Shown: in pieces, positions 1 to 8,003 of the stretch | How the letters are laid out: each line of letters begins with the position of its first letter | Position numbering within the stretch: the stretch's first letter is position 1 | Origin: a bacterium | GTDB lineage: Bacteria > Electryoneota > RPQS01 | Reading direction: 5' to 3' | NCBI GenBank assembly: GCA_018814465.1 | Contig: JAHIZR010000038.1 | Coordinates: 1-32,066 of the forward strand | DNA: 32,066 bases | Made by a program: the position numbers and the translations under genes | The notes under the pieces: generated by a model | What the model was told of the DNA's origin: nothing | What the model saw: the letters and a program-made list of their open reading frames with translations, nothing else | Database searches by the model: none

Positions 1-1506
1 TCTAAGTGCGTAGGCAATATCGTCGGACATCTGACGGTCGTGCTCAAGCGTGGGGATTTTATCGCGGATGACACGATGCGCGATGGCAGTGCCGCGTCCG
101 AGCTGTCCCAGAGTCTTTTCCATGCGCAAGTCAAGGGCTTGCGCGGCACAGAGGAGCTCAATAGCGATAATCGTTTCGACATTGCGCAGGATCGCCGTCG
201 CCTGTCGCGCGCCGTGGGTGCCCATCGAAACGATGTCTTCCTGATTTTCGGAGGTTGGAATTGAATCCACGGACGCGGGGTGTGCAAGGACTTTGTTCTC
301 GCTTGCCAGAGCGGCGGCGGTATAACTGGCCATCATCATGCCGGACTCAATGCCGGGATGACGCGACAGATAGGGCGGCAGACCGTAGTTGTGATTGCGA
401 TCCATCAAGCGATTGATGCGACGCTCAGAAAGATTGCCCAACTCAGTCAAGACCGTTTTCAAATAGTCCACGCGCAAGCCCACGGGATCGCCGTGGAAGT
501 TGCCGCCGGAAAGACTCTCGTCCTGATCGGGGAAGATCAGGGGATTGTCGGTTACCGAGTTGATCTCAATTTCCAGACCCGCGCGAACATGGGCGACCGC
601 GTCGCGTACTGCCCCGGCGATCTGCGGCGAGCAGCGGATACTGTAAGCATCCTGAATGCGCAGCGGATCGCTGTCGGCGAAACTGCTGCCTTCCAACAAT
701 GCAAGAACATTCTTCGCAACCTGCGCATGACCTTGATACCGACGAATACCGGCGATACGCGCATCGAAGGCATGACGAACACCGCAAGCCGCATCAATAT
801 GCATCGCAACGGCGATATCATGCAGCTGCAACAGGGCTTCGGCATTCAATACCGCCAGCACAGCCAGCGCGGTCATATATTGGACGCCATTATTGAGCGC
901 CAATCCCTCCTTCGCCTCAAGCACAAGCCGCTTGATCCGCGCTTGCACCATCGCCTGTCTGCCGGACATGGCAGAGCCGTTGAACCACGCCTCACCGGAA
1001 TTGGCGTCACCATCTTCACGATGCGGATCGCGGGACAACACAAGCGCAAGATGCGAGAGCGGAGCCAAATCGCCGGATGCTCCTAAAGAACCCTGCGAAG
1101 GGACAATCGGCACGACTCCCTTGTTCAGCATTTCCAATAAGGTTTCGACGACAACACGCCGTACACCGGAATGACCGGGTGTCATCGCATTAGCGCGCAA
1201 AAGCATGGCCGCCCGCGTAACCTCGGGAGCAAAGGGTTCGCCAGTGCCCGCGCTGTGCGAAACGATGAGGTTGCGGGAAACCAAACGAGCTTTGGAAATC
1301 GAAAAGCGCTCGCTCTTCAGACTGCCAAAGCCCGTGTTAATGCCATATACCAAGGGAGCATTCGCCCCTGCTGAAACGATTTTTTCGATCCATGCGCGGG
1401 CTTTGTCGATTTGCCCGGCAGCCGTTTGATGCAGCTCAACATGTTCTCCCTGACTAACGGCGCGAACTTGTTCAAGAGTCAGGGAATGACCATCAACGAT
1501 TACGAT
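1..1506 (-). CDS. hutH: Histidine ammonia-lyase, 3' end cut by the window edge
   Basis: This enzyme removes ammonia from L-histidine to give urocanate, the first step of histidine degradation in the cytoplasm. The frame is open for 502 codons to the window edge; the family is about 510 residues, so only a few C-terminal codons are missing. Visible family marks are YGINTGFGSL (the catalytic Tyr is residue 54), GSLGASGDLAPLSH with the Ala143-Ser144-Gly145 triad that cyclises to the MIO cofactor, and HPASVDSIPTS followed by QEDIVSMG. No ATG, GTG or TTG lies between the upstream in-frame TAA (1528-1530) and the family start. An ATC codon at 1504-1506 sits 8 nt after AGGAG and gives the expected N-terminus (VIVDGHSLTLEQV), so I place the start there. 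The gene follows the DNA-binding protein gene by 13 nt. No other hut gene is in the window. Identity is very sure; the start is less sure. Confidence 0.95.
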   Translation of the reverse strand, partial: MVIVDGHSLTLEQVRAVSQGEHVELHQTAAGQIDKARAWIEKIVSAGANAPLVYGINTGFGSLKSERFSISKARLVSRNLIVSHSAGTGEPFAPEVTRAAMLLRANAMTPGHSGVRRVVVETLLEMLNKGVVPIVPSQGSLGASGDLAPLSHLALVLSRDPHREDGDANSGEAWFNGSAMSGRQAMVQARIKRLVLEAKEGLALNNGVQYMTALAVLAVLNAEALLQLHDIAVAMHIDAACGVRHAFDARIAGIRRYQGHAQVAKNVLALLEGSSFADSDPLRIQDAYSIRCSPQIAGAVRDAVAHVRAGLEIEINSVTDNPLIFPDQDESLSGGNFHGDPVGLRVDYLKTVLTELGNLSERRINRLMDRNHNYGLPPYLSRHPGIESGMMMASYTAAALASENKVLAHPASVDSIPTSENQEDIVSMGTHGARQATAILRNVETIIAIELLCAAQALDLRMEKTLGQLGRGTAIAHRVIRDKIPTLEHDRQMSDDIAYALR

Positions 1507-1519
1507 GGGAGTTACTCCT
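1504..1519 (-). promoter_or_regulatory. Ribosome-binding site and probable ATC start of hutH
   Basis: On the minus strand AGGAG (1515-1519) is followed by 8 nt and then ATC (1504-1506), exactly where a start codon should be. The upstream gene's TAG stop (1520-1522) abuts the AGGAG. The next in-frame near-start is CTG at codon 9. A single C/G error or polymorphism turning ATG into ATC would explain it equally well. Confidence 0.6.
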
Positions 1520-1912
1520 CTACCGCGTTACCCGTTTCTTTGAGACATAGACCGGATGCCAGCCTTCTTTGGTCTTGACAACCACACCGGCATTCACCAT
1601 TCCTTGCGGTTCGGGTACTTCCAGGTTCTCAACTTGCGGATGAGTGATGTTGCCGATCAGCGGAATTTCACGCGGCATCGCGCCGCCGGCCTGTGGTGCG
1701 CGACTGGCCGATGACTGGTAGCGTCCCTCTTTGTGCGCGGCTCGCTCGCGCGCACCAACAGGATCAATGCCATGCGCCTGACGCAGTTTGTCAAGCTTGG
1801 CGCTGATCGCCTTGCGGGTCACACCGAAACGGTCAGCGAGTTCCGCCATCGGCACTTTGCCATAATTGTCCAACAGGTATTTCTCCTCGGAAGGAGTCCA
1901 TTTCTTTGCCAT
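1520..1912 (-). CDS. Small Myb/SANT-like helix-turn-helix DNA-binding protein
   Basis: A 130-residue soluble protein. The first 45 residues look like a Myb/SANT or MerR-size helical DNA-binding unit: an early Trp (W5) in KWTPSEEKYLLDNYG, then a helix-turn-helix-like stretch with MAELADRFGVTRKAISAKL (residues about 22-40). The middle (residues 50-85) is Ala/Pro/Arg-rich and probably a flexible linker. A short C-terminal segment, VVVKTKEGWHPVYVSKK, looks like a small beta unit. There is no signal peptide. GGAG lies 10 nt before the ATG. The stop is 13 nt before the hutH start, so the two are probably co-transcribed, and regulation of hutH is a possible role. That is inference from position only; I do not recognise a characterised orthologue. 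Confidence 0.75.
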   Translation of the reverse strand: MAKKWTPSEEKYLLDNYGKVPMAELADRFGVTRKAISAKLDKLRQAHGIDPVGARERAAHKEGRYQSSASRAPQAGGAMPREIPLIGNITHPQVENLEVPEPQGMVNAGVVVKTKEGWHPVYVSKKRVTR

Positions 1913-1967
1913 ACTTACTTATCTCCGATAAAGGCGTTTATGAATCAAGATGTGTTAGTTGTGTTTA

Positions 1968-2010
1968 AGAGTTCCGGGCACCCGGGGACGGATGCCTCGG
2001 CAGGAACTCT
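1968..2010. other. Hairpin-forming sequence between two genes
   Basis: AGAGTTCC (1968-1975) and GGAACTCT (2003-2010) are perfect 8 bp inverted arms. Inside them GGCA (1977-1980) can pair with TGCC (1994-1997), and the loop contains CCCGGG. It lies after the stop of the GIY-YIG gene and 56 nt before the start of the DNA-binding protein gene. There is no T-run on either side, so it is not a standard intrinsic terminator. It matches no riboswitch I recognise. It could be an RNA-stabilising or attenuating structure in the transcript. Confidence 0.45.
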
Positions 2011-2042
2011 GTGCTTAACCCGGCTCGGCGAGCTCGCAGCAA

Positions 2043-2393
2043 CTACTTCCGCTCGTTGTAGCCTGAAGGCGCGAAAGGCTGAAGTTTTTCCAGCCACATC
2101 CGCTCCAGCAGTCTCAGTTCCTCGGAATAATCGAATCCCGGTTCATTTTTCGGTTCAAGATAATCAATGATCTTAAACACGAACGACTTGCCATTCGATG
2201 CTGTGAAGTCTTGCTGCAGCTCTTTGTTCGGATGCACGCCGTATTCCAACTGAAACTTGTGCCGATTGATCCGACCCTGCAAGTTCGGAGCGCTGCCGAC
2301 GAATCGTTTGCCGTTCGCCGTGTTCTTGATCTGATAGATCCCCATCGGTTGAACGGTCTGCTTGTATTGGTTGATCAGATCTTTCCGGTTCAT
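2043..2393 (-). CDS. GIY-YIG nuclease-family small protein
   Basis: A 116-residue protein with one GIY-YIG domain. The GIY part is G18-I19-Y20, followed by QIKNTANGKR and a degenerate second part F31-V32-G33 in place of YIG. The usual Arg in the following helix is likely R41 (LQGRINRHKF), and HPNKELQQDF and a C-terminal EELRLLERMWLEKL helix follow the layout of stand-alone family members. The family cuts DNA using one metal ion, but many short stand-alone members have no known role, so activity is not certain. The ATG overlaps the stop of the upstream secreted C25-like gene as ATGA (2390-2393), which implies translational coupling. No mobile element is seen around it. Confidence 0.85.
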   Translation of the reverse strand: MNRKDLINQYKQTVQPMGIYQIKNTANGKRFVGSAPNLQGRINRHKFQLEYGVHPNKELQQDFTASNGKSFVFKIIDYLEPKNEPGFDYSEELRLLERMWLEKLQPFAPSGYNERK

Positions 2394-5300
2394 TTCAGCA
2401 GAACCATCTTGCGCGAGAGCACGGTTTGCGGCGTCGTCAAACGGTAGAGATACACGCCACTACCTGCAAGCACGTCGGCATCCGACCTGCTATCCCATAT
2501 CACAGTGTGAGTTCCGGCATCCATCGGACCATTCACCAGCGTCGCAACTTTTTGCCCGAGAATATTGAAAATCTCCAGTCTTGTCTGTGTGGCGGAAGTC
2601 AGTGTGAAGTTAATCAGGGTTTGCGGATTGAACGGATTCGGATAGTTTTGTGCGAGTGAAACCGCTGTGGGCACCGTCGCGGGAGTTTCACCTGTATCCA
2701 GGATGGTCGGGGCAATCGTCGTAATACGGATCGCCGTGCCGGATTCGACATAATTTGCGGCGGGAGCATACATGCCCCGCGAAACGTATGTCATCCCCTC
2801 GAGGCTGGATTGGTTTTCGATGCCAATGGTATATCCCTGAATACTCTGAACAATCGGTGAAAGCTCATCATACATAAACAGCCACTCGGCATCGCCTGTG
2901 GGGGTCGGATAGGCAGCGGGATTCAAAAGATGAAGCTGGAACGTTTCCTGAAAGGATTGGAACCAGTCATTGTGCAAGTGGGACCATTCCACGATAAACC
3001 GGTCCAAGGATTCGTCGTAAAAATAACTCAAATCCCCTGTTTCTTCCTGAGAAGTGTTCCAGAGATCTCCCCAGAGCGGAGCGATCATTCCGTTGACCGT
3101 GTCCCATGGATAGGGCAGCGCGTCAGAGAAAGGAGAAGACTGGGTAGATGTACCGGGCTGAACCCAGCCATCCGCCGAGACCGCGAGCGTCTGATAATTC
3201 ACTCCGTAGTAGGAATAATCAAAGGGAACGTCCACGGTAACGGTTTGGTTAAAACCTTCTATCTCAATCGGAGTCCCGGGACCGCCTGCAGAAGGAGAAA
3301 TCTCAATCCACTCGAATTCAGGCACTTGCTCGTAGATGGCGTCCAAGTTATCATAGAGCCAGTAGCGATTGACAGAATCGCTGAGCGGGTCCGTGGTTTC
3401 AATTCTACCGATGACCAGAGTTATCGGAATATCCTTTGAGTAGGTATACCTGTCCATTTCAAATTCGATATGCACAGTGATCTCCGCTTCGTGAGCGGAA
3501 GGCGTAATGCCAACAGCATGAACCCGCAATCCCTGACCCGCTGTCATTGCCGTTTGATTCGGCAAAACCGCCGGCAGCTGCGTCCAACCGTCTTCAATGG
3601 TTAGATAGGGATCATATGATATCAATTGCAGGTGACCGACAGCGTTTGCCAGATTACCTTGATTCGAAACAGCGACTCGAAGGTACGCGGATTCCCAGCG
3701 CTCCAGATAGCCGTTATTCTCATCATCCACGATTATCGAGTTATACTGAATATCCGGGGCGTGCAGTGTCAGCTCGATTTCGGAGAAGCGGGGATCGGCA
3801 TTGTCGGCTGAATAGAGAATGACGAATTCAGCTGATCTGTTTTCGGGCGCGGCCGCATTCACCGAAAAAGTGAACGGCACGGCGGCAGCGGCAATCTGAC
3901 CGGAAGTCAGAGTTCCAAACTGAACGGTATGATCGATAACCGTCATCCCGGCGGTTTCGGTACTAAGCGTTGCGGCGACATTCTGGGCCGCTTCCGTACC
4001 AACATTCCAAACCGATTCGGTCCATCGAATGGTTTCACCCGGTTCGATCAGTCCATTGCCGTTTCCGTCCTGTGCGTCACTAAATTCAGCATCGTGATGA
4101 ATCACATAAGGTCCGGTCGGGCTGACTTGAATCTGCCGTTGGAAGGGAGCGACATTTTCACCGGTAACCGTAAAATGAACCATTTGATCATTCAGAGCGT
4201 TGACCTGAATTGAAATCGTCGGCGTCCCCTGCTTGATCCAGTAGTTTTCAAAGCTTCCCGATTCGTACCAGACCGTCAACAAAACACTGTCCGCCGCAAG
4301 CGATGCCATATTTTCCACCGTGATCTCTTGATCGAATGGTCCAGCCATGATCGCATCGGGGAGATTGATAATGGGACGAACCGGCGTTTCGGTAAACACC
4401 TGTAATGAAGGATCGCTCAATAAAAGGTATTGCCGGATCATCGTGCGGCAGAGTTCGAGTACCGCGTCTTCATTCAGAAAATCCTCGAATAATCCCCATG
4501 TATAGACTTTACCGGCAGCTAAGGCGGCTCCGAGATTCAAGACATCATAATCGAGAAACGCGCGATAGATGCTCGAATCAAGACAGTCGTTATAAACGGT
4601 GTGCGTATTCCAGCAGGGACCAATGAAACCCACGGCTCCACTCGGTTGGGAGGGGGTTCCCTGCGTCATCCAGGCTTCGCCAAAACACTGACCGTCGTCA
4701 ACATCATACTTTCCCACGCCGCAGCCGATTGCGGTTATAATCGGTAAGCGTCCGGTATTCGCGATATTCGCGATTGTGTGCAGATAGAAGCTAATACCCG
4801 CCCAGCCGAAACTCCAGCCTGATCCGCGATAATTTACGAATGTGACGCCCTCATTGATCCAGTTTACGAGATTCTGAGGACCGGGACTTGGTTCAGCCCA
4901 GAGCGTATCGACGCGAGTGAAGCCGCGCTCCAGAAGCATTTCGCGGCAATGCCGTTTAGTGGCGGCTTGTGTTACCTCCGTGAAATCGGCTGCGAGCGCG
5001 GCCTGGGAGAAGCGCTGATTCTCTGTCAAGAGAACGTCGCGTTCGTGGAAAATAGAACGATTAGCGATCGAGACAACTTCCGACTGGTTATTTACCACCC
5101 AGCGGCCGACAAAAACCTCCGGGAAGACATCAATGTCATCGTTATCCCCGATTGCGGCATAATGATTCTCATCAGTAAACGATCCGTCATCATACGTATA
5201 ATCGCTGAAACGAGAGATGGGATCCTCGGTAAAACGGTAAGCGGGTGGAATCTTCGATTCGTCTCCAACCAACAGGACATAATCAATCCGGGGAGACGAT

Positions 5301-6130
5301 GAAATGAATTCACTCTGAATCCGCTGCTTGATCTGAATGGCTGACGGAGATGACGAAATGCTGCTTAGAGCGACAACCGTAACCGTCATTCCCCGCTGTT
5401 CTTTCCAATCGACGAAGTTCTGGATGACGGCAAGGTATTCATCGGGACAGATGATAAGCAGATGAGAATCCGCACCATTAAGAATATCGGGAATCGCTTC
5501 CCAATTCGTGACCACCGAAGTCAAGACACGCTGCCATGGAATCGAGAAAGATTCAGGATATGAAGTCTGCGGCAGCGTTCCCGCGCTTCCGTCGATATTC
5601 ACTTGAATCACCGCATTGGTCATGATAGTGCAGCTCGCGCTATTGTTGACATACTCGACGGGCTTAATTGTCAGGGGGACAAGGCGAATTCCGCCCAAGA
5701 CTTGAATGTCGCCTAAGCGTACCTCGGGATAGGAAGGATCATTCTCCGGAATAAATGCCGGATTAATAACTCCGTAAGTTTCCGTTTGCCAGGATTCAGC
5801 GGTCACGGTAGGGTTGCCGGAAGGAGGCAATGCAAGAAAAATCGTAAAGCGAGGGATGAGAGGGTGTTCTTCCGGTTCAAGCATATTGGCTACAAGCCCC
5901 TCGAATGGCGCCTGAATGTCCAATTCCTGAGTAGTGGGCGGGAGGTTATCCATGCTAAGACTTAACCGAATGGCAGTCTCGCTTGAGGATATCACTGTGA
6001 TCGTGGGAGAAAACCGCGCTCCCTCATAGACACCAAAAGAAGGTACTCCATAGGCGACAACAGATTCAATACTGAACACAATTACGAGTATCAGCATTCT
6101 GGTGCAGGAACTAAGTTGTTGTAGTCGCAT
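2390..6130 (-). CDS. Secreted C25 (gingipain)-like protein with type IX sorting domain
   Basis: A 1246-residue exported protein. Order of parts: signal peptide (about 1-27), propeptide-like beta region ending near residue 180 (GGIRLVPLTIKPVEYVNN), C25 caspase-like fold (about 220-580, with DYVLLVGDESKIPP and FPEVFVGRW), Ig-like and CARDB-like beta domains (about 585-910), a nidogen-like beta module (about 915-1140), and a C-terminal sorting domain (about 1158-1246) starting LAQNYPNPFNPQ and ending RKMVLLK. The Cys expected for catalysis is C470 (AIGCGVGKYD). The His of the usual GHG is replaced: the sequence is NYRGSGW with Ser437, exactly 33 residues before C470, the spacing I recall for gingipain His and Cys. 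It may therefore not be an active peptidase, or may use another residue. The sorting domain predicts export by type IX secretion. A strong promoter lies about 120 nt upstream. Confidence 0.88.
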   Translation of the reverse strand: MRLQQLSSCTRMLILVIVFSIESVVAYGVPSFGVYEGARFSPTITVISSSETAIRLSLSMDNLPPTTQELDIQAPFEGLVANMLEPEEHPLIPRFTIFLALPPSGNPTVTAESWQTETYGVINPAFIPENDPSYPEVRLGDIQVLGGIRLVPLTIKPVEYVNNSASCTIMTNAVIQVNIDGSAGTLPQTSYPESFSIPWQRVLTSVVTNWEAIPDILNGADSHLLIICPDEYLAVIQNFVDWKEQRGMTVTVVALSSISSSPSAIQIKQRIQSEFISSSPRIDYVLLVGDESKIPPAYRFTEDPISRFSDYTYDDGSFTDENHYAAIGDNDDIDVFPEVFVGRWVVNNQSEVVSIANRSIFHERDVLLTENQRFSQAALAADFTEVTQAATKRHCREMLLERGFTRVDTLWAEPSPGPQNLVNWINEGVTFVNYRGSGWSFGWAGISFYLHTIANIANTGRLPIITAIGCGVGKYDVDDGQCFGEAWMTQGTPSQPSGAVGFIGPCWNTHTVYNDCLDSSIYRAFLDYDVLNLGAALAAGKVYTWGLFEDFLNEDAVLELCRTMIRQYLLLSDPSLQVFTETPVRPIINLPDAIMAGPFDQEITVENMASLAADSVLLTVWYESGSFENYWIKQGTPTISIQVNALNDQMVHFTVTGENVAPFQRQIQVSPTGPYVIHHDAEFSDAQDGNGNGLIEPGETIRWTESVWNVGTEAAQNVAATLSTETAGMTVIDHTVQFGTLTSGQIAAAAVPFTFSVNAAAPENRSAEFVILYSADNADPRFSEIELTLHAPDIQYNSIIVDDENNGYLERWESAYLRVAVSNQGNLANAVGHLQLISYDPYLTIEDGWTQLPAVLPNQTAMTAGQGLRVHAVGITPSAHEAEITVHIEFEMDRYTYSKDIPITLVIGRIETTDPLSDSVNRYWLYDNLDAIYEQVPEFEWIEISPSAGGPGTPIEIEGFNQTVTVDVPFDYSYYGVNYQTLAVSADGWVQPGTSTQSSPFSDALPYPWDTVNGMIAPLWGDLWNTSQEETGDLSYFYDESLDRFIVEWSHLHNDWFQSFQETFQLHLLNPAAYPTPTGDAEWLFMYDELSPIVQSIQGYTIGIENQSSLEGMTYVSRGMYAPAANYVESGTAIRITTIAPTILDTGETPATVPTAVSLAQNYPNPFNPQTLINFTLTSATQTRLEIFNILGQKVATLVNGPMDAGTHTVIWDSRSDADVLAGSGVYLYRLTTPQTVLSRKMVLLK

Positions 6131-6254
6131 AACTTATATCGTTTTAAATTGCGAAGCGCGCAAATGATTGAAGATTATACTCGCTTCTCAAGGACGTTGT
6201 TGCATTCAAATGCCAAGATTTGGAGAGTTCTGGACACGAAAATCCAAGATAATG

Positions 6255-6283
6255 AATATAGGTCTATCTGACAGCTAAGTCAA
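6255..6283 (-). promoter_or_regulatory. Sigma-70-like promoter for the C25-like gene
   Basis: On the minus strand TTGACT (6278-6283), 17 bp, then TATATT (6255-6260). The predicted start of transcription is near 6248, giving a leader of about 118 nt before the ATG at 6130. The -35 box lies inside one arm of an inverted repeat. Confidence 0.6.
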
Positions 6284-6327
6284 GCATATATCATGATATT
6301 GATATTGTTGCGCTGGTTTGACTTAGC
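6274..6327. repeat. Inverted repeat around a 12 bp palindrome (possible operator)
   Basis: GCTAAGTCAA (6274-6283) and TTGACTTAGC (6318-6327) are perfect 10 bp inverted arms 34 bp apart. Between them lies the perfect palindrome ATATCATGATAT (6288-6299). The left arm contains the minus-strand -35 box. The right arm carries a plus-strand TTGACT but has no well-spaced -10 (TATAAT at 6348-6353 is 24 bp away). The arrangement suggests a shared control site for the two divergent genes. Confidence 0.5.
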
Positions 6328-6364
6328 ATCCTTTTTGTTTCTAATCATATAATTATCATTACTA

Positions 6365-6394
6365 TAGACACCTTCAGTATAGTAAATGTGTCTA
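6365..6394. repeat. Short inverted repeat
   Basis: TAGACAC (6365-6371) and GTGTCTA (6388-6394) are perfect inverted arms with a 16 nt spacer. A run of A follows on the plus strand, so it is not a plus-strand terminator. It could be an operator for the downstream plus-strand gene or a weak hairpin. Confidence 0.35.
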
Positions 6395-6755
6395 GAAAAA
6401 ACCAGTTTCACGAGAATAACTCAAATAAATCAACGCAAAAGATTCATTTCCATGATTTGTTTACTATCTTGAACTTCAGACAGATTACTTGGAGCATATT
6501 TTGCCGAAAGTTTATTGACAATCCATTTGCTCGTTGATCAAGCCCTCTGGCATTGGTCTAAGTTACATAATAACATAGCAGAAGCAATATGGATTGTCTG
6601 GGATTGAGGACGAATCTTCCTTTGCAACAGGAATATTCCATCCACTATCCGTCTGGTTTTTTTAAGAGACACTCCGAAAAAACTGGAAAATAAGCCTGAC
6701 ATAATTCATACGCGCCTGGCGCGATATTCACTCGATAGAAGAGGACGATTGAAAG

Positions 6756-7928
6756 ATGAAAAAGCTTTCCATTACCTTTGGGCTACTAATCCTTGTTACC
6801 GGAATCGTCTATGGACAGACTCCCGGCGACCTGGAAGCTGAATTCAACCGGCTGCACAATCAGCTCCTGGAGTATGCGGCAAACGATCAAAACACTCCTG
6901 CGGAGTTGGAGACACGTTATTTTGAGTTAGAGCGTATCCTTTATCCCGATAACCAGATGCGGATTCCCGATGACAATTTGGATCAAGGGAGTACGAGCTG
7001 CCCGGGTGATTCGTTGTATCAGCCGGAAATCGGCTCCGATACGTTAGTGCTTTTTGATTATGGCAACACCAACGGATTTACCAATAATTGTGGGTGGCCG
7101 GAATGCGGCAGAGGTCCGGATGTTTTCTACACCTTGTTTGTTACACGCCAGGATTGTGTAATGATCAGCACCTGCGGTTCGGCGTTTGACACGAAATTGT
7201 GTGTCTTTAAAGAAGATCCAACCGTAGAAGGCCTTGAGTGCTGTAATCTCGACTATCTCTATGCTCAAGCCGACTCCAGTGTCGGCGTCTGCGACAGAAC
7301 AGGCCGGGTTTCCACGCGGGCTGTTATTATGAGATGCTTCACCCCCGGAGAGTATCATATCGTGTTGGACGGTCAAGCGGGAGACTCGAAAGGCTCTTAT
7401 ACTCTGCGGATTGAGTTTTTCAATAACGACTGCATCACACCGGAACCGAAACCTGAATGTCCGGCAACATTTATCGAGCATGAGGAATTCCCAGGATCTG
7501 ATGAGGAACCATGCGGATTCCATACTGTTACTGCTTGTGATTCGGGTTATTGCGGTATGATCGATGGCCCGGGAGATCTCGATGTCTACCAGATATTCAT
7601 TCCGGATTGCAACGGCCTTCGTGTCCATCTGTGGGCAAACGATACGGAACATGCTCCGGGCGGAACCGCTTTCGGAGAAGGTCTTAATGGCAATCTGAAG
7701 CTCTATATGACATCTTGTGAAGCTTTAATCGCCGAGAATGGAGACATTGGAACCGCCGGGATTCCGCCAGTCATTATTGGCGGCGACGCACCTCAAGGCA
7801 GGGACTCACAATTGAACTACGGAAGCGTTGTATCGGGTGTACCCTACTATATTGTTGTAGGCGGCGAAGACGATGGCCTCACAGGTCCGTATGAGCTGCT
7901 GATTGAATGCTATAATTGCGACGATTAG
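6756..7928 (+). CDS. Cysteine-rich exported protein with PPC-like beta domains
   Basis: A 390-residue protein with a clear signal peptide (MKKLSITFGLLILVTGIVYG, likely cut before QTPG). After a short charged helix (residues about 25-70) come two beta domains that resemble bacterial pre-peptidase C-terminal (PPC) domains: one with GRGPDVFYTLFV and CFTPGEYHIVLDG, the second with DLDVYQIFIPDC and GVPYYIVVGGEDDGLTGPYELLIEC. About 19 Cys residues are spread through both, including a CC pair, which implies several disulfides outside the cytoplasm. It has no peptidase motif and no YPNPFN sorting domain. The ATG follows GAGG and GAAAG. It stands alone, with a strong terminator 24 nt after the stop. 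The function is unknown; binding or packing at the cell surface is a guess. Confidence 0.85.
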   Translation: MKKLSITFGLLILVTGIVYGQTPGDLEAEFNRLHNQLLEYAANDQNTPAELETRYFELERILYPDNQMRIPDDNLDQGSTSCPGDSLYQPEIGSDTLVLFDYGNTNGFTNNCGWPECGRGPDVFYTLFVTRQDCVMISTCGSAFDTKLCVFKEDPTVEGLECCNLDYLYAQADSSVGVCDRTGRVSTRAVIMRCFTPGEYHIVLDGQAGDSKGSYTLRIEFFNNDCITPEPKPECPATFIEHEEFPGSDEEPCGFHTVTACDSGYCGMIDGPGDLDVYQIFIPDCNGLRVHLWANDTEHAPGGTAFGEGLNGNLKLYMTSCEALIAENGDIGTAGIPPVIIGGDAPQGRDSQLNYGSVVSGVPYYIVVGGEDDGLTGPYELLIECYNCDD

Positions 7929-7951
7929 CCGCGAATCTAATTCCAACACAG

Positions 7952-7983
7952 AGCGTCCCGTTTCAAAGCGGGACGCTTTTTTA
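7952..7983 (+). terminator. Intrinsic terminator after the Cys-rich protein gene
   Basis: AGCGTCCCG (7952-7960) pairs perfectly with CGGGACGCT (7969-7977) across an 8 nt loop and is followed by a run of T. It ends the plus-strand transcript; on the minus strand no T-run follows. Confidence 0.9.
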
Positions 7984-8003
7984 TTCAAGATCAGGATATC
8001 CGG

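Larger units (their letters stand above)
6131..6755. other. AT-rich divergent intergenic region
   Basis: This 625 bp stretch between two divergent genes for exported proteins holds no credible reading frame on either strand. It is clearly more AT-rich than its neighbours. It contains the minus-strand promoter, the inverted repeat pair at 6274-6327, a second inverted repeat at 6365-6394, and a small GC palindrome CGCGCCTGGCGCG at 6711-6723. I could not assign a convincing promoter to the plus-strand gene at 6756; TTGACA at 6515-6520 lacks a -10 at the right distance. Confidence 0.6.

Noticed and set aside
280..1086. A 268-codon plus-strand reading frame
   Set aside because: It lies antisense to hutH, whose translation carries clear family motifs; the plus-strand product has no recognisable features.
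1968..2010. The hairpin as a known riboswitch or terminator
   Set aside because: No T-run follows on either strand, and the sequence matches no riboswitch core that I recognise.
6318..6353. A plus-strand promoter using TTGACT (6318-6323) and TATAAT (6348-6353)
   Set aside because: The spacer is 24 bp, too long for sigma-70, and the leader to the gene at 6756 would be about 400 nt.
7044..7652. A 202-codon minus-strand reading frame
   Set aside because: Antisense to the Cys-rich exported protein, which has a signal peptide, spaced Cys residues and its own terminator.
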